Made by a program: the position numbers and the translations under genes | The notes under the pieces: model-generated | Database searches by the model: none | The model's input: the letters and a program-made list of their open reading frames with translations, nothing else | What the model was told of the DNA's origin: nothing | Source of the DNA: a virus | Length of the DNA stretch: 64,000 nt | IMG/VR virus record: IMGVR_UViG_3300031963_000003 | Span: 1 to 64,000 of that record | Direction: 5' to 3' (one strand) | Shown: one piece after another, positions 21,598 to 30,257 of the stretch | How the letters are laid out: each line of letters begins with the position of its first letter | How positions within the stretch are numbered: the stretch's first letter is position 1

Positions 21598-23033
21598 AAT
21601 TCAAAAAGAAAGATTTAATATCTTTACTGGAAGATATTAACGAAATGCCAATGGATTTTGATTCGGAAGATAGACCGAATATAGACATACAAAGGGCACT
21701 ATCCACAGGTGATACTCCTCTTAAGAAAGTCCCACTACCTCAATCAGGTCAAGAACCTAATAAAAACTTTCAGGAATTATTAGCCTCCGAAAGATATAGA
21801 CAAGTTGTTGCGAGATTAAGGGAACTTACAGGTTCTAATGTTAGATTAACAGATGATGAAGGCGGAATTATGCCGTTGGTTCAGATGATGATGACGGCAC
21901 ATAATGAAATTGTTCAAACAGAACAAAACCATAGACCCGAATTAATCGCATTAGGTGTTAAATTGGCTGTTGATGAGATACCTGTTTTATCAAGAAAAGA
22001 AATTGCAACCTTAAGTGAGGGTGACAATGGAGGAATTGAATTTGATAATGGAATTTATAAAGTTTTTTATAGATTACCCGACGGTAGTAAAAAATATAAA
22101 ATACAATACGACGCCAAACTTGTTAGTCAAGGTCAAGTAAATCCTGAAGGTTTTAACCGAGAAATGCAAAATCAACCAAACATCGACCCTGTTGATGTTG
22201 AGAAGGATTTAGCAACCGATTTGGAAAAAATGGATTTTGAAAAAGCTAAGAGAAGGATGATTAACGCGATGATTCAAGGTGTATCAAAAAAAGGTCACTA
22301 CATGTATTCATACGTCGCGGATAAACTCGCAGAAATTACTGGTTCTAATAATATAGTTAATAACTATGGTATTTTAATGTCAATAAATGACACATTATAT
22401 TGGCAATTAAGTGATAATCAAATGAAAGGTATGATGGGGGGTGCTGGTATGGGTGGAAAAGAACAAGTTAAACGTAGTACAACACCACCAACAGTTTATG
22501 TAGAAGCGGTAAATTTTCCAATTTTAGTACATGAATTAATTAAGGGTACTTATGAATTATTCGGTATTCAAGGAAGACCAAAAGATGATGAGGGTAAAGA
22601 AGACCCAAGATTCGCTGAAATTGAACAATCGGAAGATACTCTTGAAAAAGAGGTTTGGGATTTAAGATTAGGTCCCGCCATTTATGATAGAATCAGACAA
22701 CAATTTCCCGATGAAATTTTTAATGAGGAAGAGTCATATTATCTTCAAAACTACCTAATCACAAGTATTTTTAGATTACCAGCAAAAGAGTTCTTGGTTT
22801 TCACTAAAGAAGTTGTATCGGGTTCTCGTGAAGGTAAAAGATTAATGGGTGTTTTACTTCAAGGAATTAGTCAAATGTTACAAGACAAAGATTATAACGA
22901 AGCAATTAATAGATTTAACCAAGAATTGGAACAAGTTACCGATAAAATAGATGATGATGATTTAAGAGATTTCTTAGGAGATATTGGTATACGATTATCG
23001 GATGACGATGGTCCACAAGGTCCTACGGTATAA
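21594..23033 (+). CDS. virion-associated hypothetical protein
   Basis: The protein has 479 aa, helical, with a beta insertion around 150-180. No enzyme motif is seen. It lies directly upstream of the terminase gene, from which it is separated by a terminator and a late-type octamer, so it ends the first head transcript. It is probably a structural or packaging accessory by position; its family is unknown to me. Confidence 0.65.
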   Translation: MKFKKKDLISLLEDINEMPMDFDSEDRPNIDIQRALSTGDTPLKKVPLPQSGQEPNKNFQELLASERYRQVVARLRELTGSNVRLTDDEGGIMPLVQMMMTAHNEIVQTEQNHRPELIALGVKLAVDEIPVLSRKEIATLSEGDNGGIEFDNGIYKVFYRLPDGSKKYKIQYDAKLVSQGQVNPEGFNREMQNQPNIDPVDVEKDLATDLEKMDFEKAKRRMINAMIQGVSKKGHYMYSYVADKLAEITGSNNIVNNYGILMSINDTLYWQLSDNQMKGMMGGAGMGGKEQVKRSTTPPTVYVEAVNFPILVHELIKGTYELFGIQGRPKDDEGKEDPRFAEIEQSEDTLEKEVWDLRLGPAIYDRIRQQFPDEIFNEEESYYLQNYLITSIFRLPAKEFLVFTKEVVSGSREGKRLMGVLLQGISQMLQDKDYNEAINRFNQELEQVTDKIDDDDLRDFLGDIGIRLSDDDGPQGPTV

Positions 23034-23040
23034 AAGTTTT

Positions 23041-23066
23041 AAGGGTGGTTTTTAACCACCCTTTTT
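23041..23066 (+). terminator. Rho-independent terminator
   Basis: AAGGGTGGTT/AACCACCCTT stem with a T3 loop and a T5 tail. Confidence 0.85.
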
Positions 23067-23068
23067 CA

Positions 23069-23076
23069 TATTTATA
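23069..23076 (+). promoter_or_regulatory. late-promoter-like TATTTATA at terminase
   Basis: An exact octamer ending 3 nt before the ATG at 23080. A T4-like geometry would make the terminase mRNA leaderless. Confidence 0.55.
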
Positions 23077-23079
23077 TAT

Positions 23080-24855
23080 ATGAGTAATCAAAAAATAGAA
23101 CAATTAAAAGAGTATGCCCGTATTTTAAAAGATACACCATATGCTTTAAGAACATATCTACAGACTTACGATAACACTCAGAAAAGATACGTCCCGTTAG
23201 AACTTTTTCCTGACCAAATTCAATTGTTAAAAGACTACGAATCGTACAATGAAAATATCACAAGAAAGTATAGACAGGCAGGTGTAACAACTGTTACCGC
23301 GGCTTGGATTTCTAAAAAGTTACAATTAGCAAAACCTGAAAATCCTGAAAGGGTTCTTGTTATTGCGAACAAAAAAGATACTGCGGTAGAAATGGCTAAT
23401 AAGATTAGAAATTTCTTAGACCAATGGCCTGATTGGATTAATGTTGGGTTTTCACCCGATAAAAACTCAGAAAGTAGATTTAGATTAAACAATGGATGTG
23501 AGGTAAAAGCTGTAGCAACTTCTGCGGATGCGTTACGTGGTTATACACCAACTATACTTGTATTTGACGAAGCTGCGTACATTGAAGCCGGTGAAGACTT
23601 TTGGGCTGCATCTATGGCGTCTCTATCTACGGGTGGTAAGATTATTCTTATTTCGACACCAAACGGTTTTGACCCAATTTATTACGGTGTTTACGACCAA
23701 GCGATTAGAGGTGTAAACGATTTTCATATTACCGATTTAAGATGGTTTAAAGACCCGAGATACACAAAAGATTTAAGATGGGTTAAGTGTAGTGATATAG
23801 TCCATTACATGTTGAATAGAGAGCAATACGATGATGACGAAGTTGTAATGACCGACTTTGAAATTCAAAACTATAAACAATACGAAGAAGAAGGTTATAA
23901 ACCTTTATCTTCTTGGTTTGAATCAATGTCAAAAAAATTCAAATTTGATAGAAGAAAAATTGCACAGGAATTAGAGTGTGACTTTCTTGGTTCAGGTGAT
24001 GGTGTAATTCCTTCAGATGTTCAAGACAATATTGTAAAAAATATGTTGAGAGACCCTAAGGAAAAATACATGCAAGGAACATTTTGGCAATGGAAAGAAC
24101 CAATTCAAGGACACAAATACATAATGGGTGTTGATGTTTCTCGTGGGGATAGTGAAGACTTTTCATCAATAAACATAATTGACTTTGATGAGAGGGAACA
24201 AGTGGCTGAATACATTGGTAAAATACCACCTGACGATTTGGCGTCCGTCGCATACAAATGGGGTGTTCTTTATGAAGCATTTATTGTTGTTGATATCACT
24301 GGTGGAATGGGTGTTGCAACATCAAGAAAACTACAAGAATTGAACTACAAAAATCTCTATATTGATGGTATCAACACAAAGAATATTTGGGAATATAATT
24401 CCAAAGCGATGGAGAAAATCCCCGGTATTAATTTCAATAATAAGAGGACTCAAATCGTTGCGGCATTTGAAGAACAATTAAGAAAAGGATTTCAGGTTAG
24501 GTCCGCAAGGTTAATGAATGAATTAAACACATTTGTTTACATCAATGGTAGACCAGACCACATGAAAGGAGCTCACGATGATGCTATCATGAGTATGTCT
24601 ATGGCTCTATATGTTGGGGACATTTCTTTCTCTCAACTAAGTAAAAATGAAAACGCAAATAAAGCGATGTTAGAATCGTGGACAATATCTGAAAGGACGT
24701 ATGAACCAAATAAATCTTTTTATTCATATGGTACCGCATTTGACCAAATAGGTTCAATGTCTATGGATAATGACCCAAATGTCCCAAGACACAACAACAA
24801 TGCAACAAAAGAACAATACGCACAGTATTCTTGGTTATTTGGTAAAAAAAGATAA
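23080..24855 (+). CDS. terminase large subunit, T4 gp17-like
   Basis: The protein has 591 aa. The ATPase domain has an atypical Walker A, KYRQAGVTTVTAAW (about 63-76), with Val where Lys is usual. Walker B is ILVFDEAAYIE and the coupling motif is ISTPNGFD. The C-terminal RNase H-like nuclease shows GVDVSRGDSEDFS, FIVVDITGG and AHDDAIMSM acidic sites. It packages DNA into proheads and cuts the concatemer, working with the portal encoded next. Confidence 0.93.
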   Translation: MSNQKIEQLKEYARILKDTPYALRTYLQTYDNTQKRYVPLELFPDQIQLLKDYESYNENITRKYRQAGVTTVTAAWISKKLQLAKPENPERVLVIANKKDTAVEMANKIRNFLDQWPDWINVGFSPDKNSESRFRLNNGCEVKAVATSADALRGYTPTILVFDEAAYIEAGEDFWAASMASLSTGGKIILISTPNGFDPIYYGVYDQAIRGVNDFHITDLRWFKDPRYTKDLRWVKCSDIVHYMLNREQYDDDEVVMTDFEIQNYKQYEEEGYKPLSSWFESMSKKFKFDRRKIAQELECDFLGSGDGVIPSDVQDNIVKNMLRDPKEKYMQGTFWQWKEPIQGHKYIMGVDVSRGDSEDFSSINIIDFDEREQVAEYIGKIPPDDLASVAYKWGVLYEAFIVVDITGGMGVATSRKLQELNYKNLYIDGINTKNIWEYNSKAMEKIPGINFNNKRTQIVAAFEEQLRKGFQVRSARLMNELNTFVYINGRPDHMKGAHDDAIMSMSMALYVGDISFSQLSKNENANKAMLESWTISERTYEPNKSFYSYGTAFDQIGSMSMDNDPNVPRHNNNATKEQYAQYSWLFGKKR

Positions 24856-24896
24856 TCCTTTATTATAAAAATAAAATTAATTATATTCTCTTAAAC

Positions 24897-24904
24897 TATT
24901 TATA
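24897..24904 (+). promoter_or_regulatory. late-promoter-like TATTTATA at portal
   Basis: An exact octamer ending 3 nt before the ATG at 24908. Confidence 0.55.
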
Positions 24905-24907
24905 TAC

Positions 24908-26716
24908 ATGGCGGAAAGTAATTTGACGGTATTTCAGAGATTGACAAAAATGTTTGGGTTTCCTGGTAAGGTAACTCCTGAAGAAGCTCCGTCTTTCAAT
25001 TTTGACAAAGAACAAATTTTAAAAACAAGTAGTAGAGAGGAATACGAAAAGGCGATGTTACAAGCTCAACAGAGCCAGTACGTTGCGGATAAGTGGACAA
25101 AACTTGACCAATCTCTTTATAATCAATCTGTATACTATGAACCAAATAGGATATCAGCTTACTACGATTATGAATCAATGGAGTTTACTCCTGAAATTTC
25201 AGCAGCGTTAGACATTTATGCGGAAGAATCAACAACACTATCAGAAAAGGGTGAAATATTAACTATTTTTTCAGAATCGACAAGAATTAAATCCATTCTT
25301 GAAGATTTGTTTATGAATAGATTGGATTTGAATACCAATCTACAGATGTGGACAAGAGGTGTTTGTAAATATGGTGATAATTTTGTTTACCTTAAAATAG
25401 ACCCCGAAAGAGGTATAATTGGGTGTCAACAATTACCAAATATTGAAATAGAAAGACACGAAGGAAAAGAGAGTAAAACTTCTAATCAACAAAACACAAT
25501 GCAACTTCCTACAAGGGAATTGAGATTCCAATGGAAGAACAAAGATTTAGAATTTCAAGCTTGGGAAATTGCACATTTTAGGTTATTAGGTGATGATAGA
25601 AAACTTCCTTATGGTACATCTATGTTAGATAAAATCAGAAGGATTTGGAAACAGTTACTTTTAGCTGAAGACGCTATGTTGATTTACAGAACAACAAGAG
25701 CACCTGAAAGAAGAGTCTTTAAAATATTTGTTGGAAACATGGACGATAAAGATATCGAAGCTTATGTTCAACGTGTGGCAAATAAATTTAAAAGAGACCA
25801 AATTGTTGATTCAAGAAACGGCCAGGTTGATATGAGGTATAACCAAATGGCGGTTGACCAAGATTATTTTATTCCTGTTCGTGACCCTGCTCAAACAAAC
25901 CCGATTGAAACATTAGCGGGAGCACAGAACTTAGGTGAGATTGCGGATATTGAATATATCCAAAAGAAAATGTTAGCGGCTCTTCGTATACCAAAAGCTT
26001 TCTTAGGGTTTGAAGAGGTTGTAGGTGATGGTAAAACTCTCGCGTTAATGGATATACGTTTTGCGAGAACAATTAATAGAATTCAAAAATCAATTATTCA
26101 AGAATTAAATAAAATTGCACTAATACACCTTTATTTACTTGGATTAGAAGATGAGTTGGATAATTTTACATTGTCTTTAACTAATCCGTCGGCACAGTCT
26201 GACTTATTAAGAATTGAACAATGGAAAGAAAAAATTACACTATATAAAGACGCAACTTCAGACCAATCTCAGATTGGTATTCTTCCTGTTTCACATACTT
26301 GGGCTAAGAAAAATATTCTTGGTATGAGTGATAGTGAAGTAATTCTTGATTTACAACAACAAAGAATTGAAAGAGCAATTGGATTTGAATTGACAAATAC
26401 ACAAAACGTTATTAAACGAAGTGGTGTATTTGATGATGTTGATTCCAAATATGGTGTTCCTGAAGAAGAAAGACAAGAGGGTGGTGAAACTGCCGGTGGT
26501 GAAGCTGGTGGAATGGATATGGGTGCGGGTGCACCACCACCTCCGCCACCAGCCGGTGGAGGGGAAGCTCCATTAAGCGAAAACGAAACAAAAAAACATA
26601 ATATTTTAAGTATGTTGAGTGAAAACAATAAATTGGAAGATTTATTTGATATGAATAGAGCTCAACAGAATATTTATGAAATAGAAAATAAACTAAAAGA
26701 CTTCTTAAACGAATAA
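24908..26716 (+). CDS. portal protein, T4 gp20-like
   Basis: The protein has 602 aa. Portal features include YYDYESMEFTPEISAALD, a WEIAHFRLLGDDRKLPYG segment, RRVFKIFVGNM, and KMLAALRIPKAFLGFEE followed by the long stem helix. The C-terminus adds a Gly-rich stretch and a run of prolines (about 540-555) before a final helix. It forms the dodecameric head vertex through which the terminase packages DNA. It sits immediately after the terminase, as in T4-like genomes. Confidence 0.93.
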   Translation: MAESNLTVFQRLTKMFGFPGKVTPEEAPSFNFDKEQILKTSSREEYEKAMLQAQQSQYVADKWTKLDQSLYNQSVYYEPNRISAYYDYESMEFTPEISAALDIYAEESTTLSEKGEILTIFSESTRIKSILEDLFMNRLDLNTNLQMWTRGVCKYGDNFVYLKIDPERGIIGCQQLPNIEIERHEGKESKTSNQQNTMQLPTRELRFQWKNKDLEFQAWEIAHFRLLGDDRKLPYGTSMLDKIRRIWKQLLLAEDAMLIYRTTRAPERRVFKIFVGNMDDKDIEAYVQRVANKFKRDQIVDSRNGQVDMRYNQMAVDQDYFIPVRDPAQTNPIETLAGAQNLGEIADIEYIQKKMLAALRIPKAFLGFEEVVGDGKTLALMDIRFARTINRIQKSIIQELNKIALIHLYLLGLEDELDNFTLSLTNPSAQSDLLRIEQWKEKITLYKDATSDQSQIGILPVSHTWAKKNILGMSDSEVILDLQQQRIERAIGFELTNTQNVIKRSGVFDDVDSKYGVPEEERQEGGETAGGEAGGMDMGAGAPPPPPPAGGGEAPLSENETKKHNILSMLSENNKLEDLFDMNRAQQNIYEIENKLKDFLNE

Positions 26717-26721
26717 TAAAA

Positions 26722-27462
26722 ATGACAAACTTTGGTGAATTAAAAACAAAACTGTTAACAAAACTTACCGAATCTTACACCTCAAATAATAAAGGTGAAA
26801 TTAAAGATTTAGTAAATAAACTAAAATCAAATAAATCTTTATCTGAAATGTATATGTTTTATGAAAATATTGAAAACTTAAACATTTCATCAAAAGATAA
26901 AGCCAAATTATATGTGGAATCTATTGAACCTATTTTGATTGAAAAAACAAAATCTTTGAAAAAAGAAATGAAGGAGTTTGGTAAATCACTCAAAGACGTT
27001 GTGGTGGAATCAAATTCACTTTATAATGATTTGGATGTTCTTTCAGAAGAGACTAATATGCACAATATCGCGTCTAAGATTGACGCTAGAGAAAACTTAA
27101 TGTCTCATTTAATTAAAGAAAAGAAAAAAGAGGTTTTTGAAAAACCTTCAGTTCAAATTGAAAACCATTCTTTATTGAATACGGTATTGGTAAATAATTT
27201 CAATATTAAGTATGGTGATTTTTTAAATGAGGAACAAAAAGAAACTTTTAATAAGATTGTATCAATGACTAACGAGGAGTTGATTAGTGAAATGAACTCT
27301 GTTAAAAAAGAACTCAATAACAAATTAGATTCACTCTTAAAAGAATCTACTGAAGATTCTGTAGTTAGTAAACTTACGAATGTAAAATCGGAAGTGGAAA
27401 AATCGGAAATTTCAAAATTCAATTACTATAAATTAATTGAATTAAAGAACGGTTTAATTTGA
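26722..27462 (+). CDS. helical head-assembly protein
   Basis: The protein has 246 aa, almost all helical and Lys/Glu-rich, with coiled-coil potential. It begins 5 nt after the portal. In T4 this position holds small prohead core proteins (gp67/gp68), so a core or assembly role is plausible, but no clear sequence match is visible. Its 3' end overlaps the convergent bS21 gene by 9 nt. Confidence 0.6.
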   Translation: MTNFGELKTKLLTKLTESYTSNNKGEIKDLVNKLKSNKSLSEMYMFYENIENLNISSKDKAKLYVESIEPILIEKTKSLKKEMKEFGKSLKDVVVESNSLYNDLDVLSEETNMHNIASKIDARENLMSHLIKEKKKEVFEKPSVQIENHSLLNTVLVNNFNIKYGDFLNEEQKETFNKIVSMTNEELISEMNSVKKELNNKLDSLLKESTEDSVVSKLTNVKSEVEKSEISKFNYYKLIELKNGLI

Positions 27463-27654
27463 TTTTTCTTCGTCGGTAAACAATTGTTGCTTATAAATCG
27501 CCTTTAATTTTTTACCCCTTCTTTCAACCGATGGTTTAGTGTATTCTTGTTTTTCTCTAAGTTTTTCGGTTTGTTTAGTTTTCTGAACCTTGTATTTGTA
27601 TTTTTTTAATGCAGATTCAAGGTTCTTTTCTTTACTGACGTTTACTATTATCAT
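27454..27654 (-). CDS. rpsU: ribosomal protein bS21, phage-encoded
   Basis: The protein has 66 aa. It aligns end to end with bS21: IIVNV start, ESALKKYKYKV, LREKQEYTKPSVERRGKK and LKAIYKQQL. Residue 54 is Tyr, within AIYKQQ. I recall the equivalent Tyr in Flavobacterium bS21 being implicated in holding the 16S anti-Shine-Dalgarno tail. No Shine-Dalgarno is visible upstream. It is alone on the minus strand inside the head operon. It may replace host bS21 on ribosomes and bias initiation to phage mRNAs; that role is inference. Confidence 0.93.
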   Translation of the reverse strand: MIIVNVSKEKNLESALKKYKYKVQKTKQTEKLREKQEYTKPSVERRGKKLKAIYKQQLFTDEEKSN

Positions 27655-27684
27655 AATCTTTTTTTGAAATATAAATGAAAAGTT

Positions 27685-27714
27685 TTGATTTGTTAAGTTT
27701 ATTTTGTATATTTT
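27685..27714 (+). promoter_or_regulatory. host-type promoter candidate TTG-N19-TATATTTT
   Basis: One base off TAnnTTTG with a 19-nt spacer, upstream of the gene at 27752. Confidence 0.4.
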
Positions 27715-27751
27715 AAATACACCATAAAATATATAAGTATGATATTATTAA

Positions 27752-28177
27752 ATGAAAAAAGGAAAGTTTATTTCAATCGGTGTACACAATAATGTAAAAA
27801 TTGGATACGGTACGGTTGATTATAAGAACTTAAAAACAATCTACGTCCAATTAAACTCATGGACTCAACCACTAATAAATGACCACGATTTTGAAAAATT
27901 GATTTCAAAAACAAGAAGACAGATAAAAGAAAAAGTATATTCTTTAAATTCTGATTTATTCAAAAAAGAATCAATTGTTGACTTGGATATTAAAACTAGT
28001 GGTATAAAGACAAACAAAAGGTCTTTTATGGACCTTGAAATTACCTTGTACGTTGATAAATTTTTTGATGTGCGTTCTAAAGAGGTTAAAAGTATTATCA
28101 CCAACTTATCAGAATCTATAGTAGATACCGTTCTGACAGACGAAACTTTATTTAATTTCTTTGAAAAAAAGAATTAA
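27752..28177 (+). CDS. hypothetical protein between portal and protease
   Basis: The protein has 141 aa, starting MKKGKFISIGVHNNVKIGYG. It is basic with mixed alpha/beta content and no recognised motif. It lies between bS21 and the prohead protease and is read in the head direction, so it is probably a late structural or assembly protein. A host-type promoter candidate lies upstream. Confidence 0.65.
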   Translation: MKKGKFISIGVHNNVKIGYGTVDYKNLKTIYVQLNSWTQPLINDHDFEKLISKTRRQIKEKVYSLNSDLFKKESIVDLDIKTSGIKTNKRSFMDLEITLYVDKFFDVRSKEVKSIITNLSESIVDTVLTDETLFNFFEKKN

Positions 28178-28191
28178 TTCAGTATTCGGGG

Positions 28192-28199
28192 TATTTATT
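28192..28199 (+). promoter_or_regulatory. late-promoter-like TATTTATT
   Basis: A one-base variant of the octamer, 13 nt upstream of the prohead protease ATG. Confidence 0.4.
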
Positions 28200-28212
28200 A
28201 TAAAAAAGTTGG

Positions 28213-28896
28213 ATGAAAATACTCGGCCCAAATGAAACCGGTAAAGGTATATTAATAGAATACGACGCTGGTTATATATCACCAAAAGAAAATCAGAAAA
28301 TTATTTCTGAAATGAAAGACGTGGACTACTCTCAGGATGTAGTTCTTTACGCTGTTTTACAAAAATACGATACACCGAATAAAAACGGTAGAATCTACCC
28401 TGAAAGTATTCTTAAGAGAGAGAATGAAAAATATCAATCTCTTATAAAGAAGGGTAGTGCGTTAAATGAATTAAATCACCCAACTTCTTCCCTAATAGAT
28501 TTAGATAGAGTTTCACATTCAATTTTAGAAACTTGGTGGGATGGTAAAATCCTAATGGGTAAAATCAAATTGTTCACATCTCCCGCTTGGAAAAAAATGG
28601 GTATTGTTAGTACTAAAGGCGACCAAGCCGCCATGTTATTAATGAATGGTGCAACACTTGGTATATCATCAAGAGGTGTTGGTTCCTTAAAAAATATTAA
28701 AGGTCAAAACATTGTTCAAGAAGATTTTGAATTAGTTTGTTTTGATTTGGTGTCATCCCCAAGTACACCAGGTGCCTATGTATTCTCCGATTTAAAAGAC
28801 AGGGACCAATACCAAGAATCAATTCAAGAAAACCCAACAGACGCAAATAGAATGAAAAATCTAATGTCTAAGTTGGATAGTTATTTAGGTAAATAA
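28213..28896 (+). CDS. prohead protease, T4 gp21-like
   Basis: The protein has 227 aa. Catalytic signatures are ALNELNHP (His) and GATLGISSRGVGS (Ser), with acidic residues in the DFELVCFDLVSSPS region; these fit the gp21/herpes-assemblin type serine protease. It opens with an alternative-length N-terminus (KILGPNETGKG) and has a helical C-tail. It matures the prohead by cutting scaffold and capsid proteins. It stands directly before the scaffold and major capsid genes. Confidence 0.9.
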   Translation: MKILGPNETGKGILIEYDAGYISPKENQKIISEMKDVDYSQDVVLYAVLQKYDTPNKNGRIYPESILKRENEKYQSLIKKGSALNELNHPTSSLIDLDRVSHSILETWWDGKILMGKIKLFTSPAWKKMGIVSTKGDQAAMLLMNGATLGISSRGVGSLKNIKGQNIVQEDFELVCFDLVSSPSTPGAYVFSDLKDRDQYQESIQENPTDANRMKNLMSKLDSYLGK

Positions 28897-28949
28897 TAAT
28901 TTATTATTGGTTATCATACTATAATCAGTATTTTTTTACATTATCAGCA

Positions 28950-28957
28950 TATTTATA
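28950..28957 (+). promoter_or_regulatory. late-promoter-like TATTTATA
   Basis: An exact octamer, 19 nt upstream of the scaffold ATG. Confidence 0.55.
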
Positions 28958-28976
28958 GGTAAATATATTTAATAAA

Positions 28977-30230
28977 ATGAGCGAAAAATCCATTCTAGAA
29001 CAAGCATTACTTCAAGTACAGACTCTTGAAGAGGCAGTAAAGGCAAACGCAAAAGGTATACTTGCTTCAACTATGAAGCAAGAAATCGGCGATTTGTTGA
29101 AAGAATCAATGGAAGATGAGGAAGAAGTTGTTAAAGAACAACCTAATCCTGAAGAAGACCCCGCAGACGATGTATCAGCTGATGCTGACGATAACACAGG
29201 GGATGATAAATCGGACGAAGATGATGATTCATCTGACGAACTATCTAAGGGCATCGACTCAAAAGATTCATCTGATGACGACTTTGGCGACATGGGTAAC
29301 ATGAACGACTTTGGCGATATGGGTGATGACGTGGTTGATATGACCAACGCCGATGAAGACGAAATTTTAAAGGTTTTCAAAGCAATGAGTCCTGAGGATG
29401 GTGTAATCGTTAAGAAAGATGATGACCACATTGAATTGTCTGATGGTGATGATGAGTATATCATTAAGTTAGGTGAGGAAGATTTGGATGAAACCATGAT
29501 GTCTGAAGATGATTACTATGAAGGTCACGACGAAGACCACTCTGATAAAGATTTAGAAGAGGGTGATGAGTCTGAATATTCAAATGAAGAATTGGAAGAA
29601 ATGATGGATGACACTGAAGAAACTGTTTACGAAATCGAACTTGATGATGTTGATGAAGACATGATGAGTGATGAAGACCCTAATATGGGAGATGAATCAC
29701 TTGAAGAATATGTCGACGAGACTTACGAAGGTGATGAGCCTGTAGAAGGTGATGTTGAAGAATCTGCTCGTACTAAAGGTTACGGTTACCATGGAGGTCT
29801 TAAAAGTAAAAATGTATTTAAGGCCGGTAATAAAAGAGAAGAAATCAACGAAGAAGTTAGCAAACTTAGAAAACAAAATGATGAGTATAAGAAAGCTCTT
29901 GTATTATTCAAAGAAAAGTTAAATGAGGTTGCTGTATTTAACGCCAACTTAGCTTACGCTACTCGTTTGTTTACTGAACACTCAACCACCAAACAAGAGA
30001 AGTTAAACATCTTAAAAAGATTCGATTCAATTTCAACCTTGAAAGAGTCTAAGAACTTATATAGTTCTATAAAAACTGAATTAGATACTAAAAAACCTGT
30101 AACTGAATCAGTGGTTGATAAAATAACAACGTCACAAACATCTTCTTCTTCAAAAGTATTGTCGGAATCAAAAGCATATGAGAATCCACAATTCAAGAGA
30201 ATGAAAGATTTAATGACAAAAATAAAATAA
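28977..30230 (+). CDS. prohead scaffold/core protein, gp22-like
   Basis: The protein has 417 aa. The first 260 aa are extremely Asp/Glu-rich; the last 150 form coiled-coil helices ending NPQFKRMKDLMTKIK. Position between the protease and major capsid, and the acidic-plus-helical make-up, fit the T4 gp22 scaffold. It would be cleaved and removed during maturation; several xxE sites are present but cannot be assigned. Confidence 0.8.
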   Translation: MSEKSILEQALLQVQTLEEAVKANAKGILASTMKQEIGDLLKESMEDEEEVVKEQPNPEEDPADDVSADADDNTGDDKSDEDDDSSDELSKGIDSKDSSDDDFGDMGNMNDFGDMGDDVVDMTNADEDEILKVFKAMSPEDGVIVKKDDDHIELSDGDDEYIIKLGEEDLDETMMSEDDYYEGHDEDHSDKDLEEGDESEYSNEELEEMMDDTEETVYEIELDDVDEDMMSDEDPNMGDESLEEYVDETYEGDEPVEGDVEESARTKGYGYHGGLKSKNVFKAGNKREEINEEVSKLRKQNDEYKKALVLFKEKLNEVAVFNANLAYATRLFTEHSTTKQEKLNILKRFDSISTLKESKNLYSSIKTELDTKKPVTESVVDKITTSQTSSSSKVLSESKAYENPQFKRMKDLMTKIK

Positions 30231-30257
30231 ACTTAAAAATTAAAAATCAATACTAAA

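Noticed and set aside
29012-29497. 161-codon Ser-rich minus-strand frame opposite the scaffold gene
   Set aside because: It is the antisense shadow of the Asp/Glu-rich scaffold coding sequence; composition mirrors that gene.
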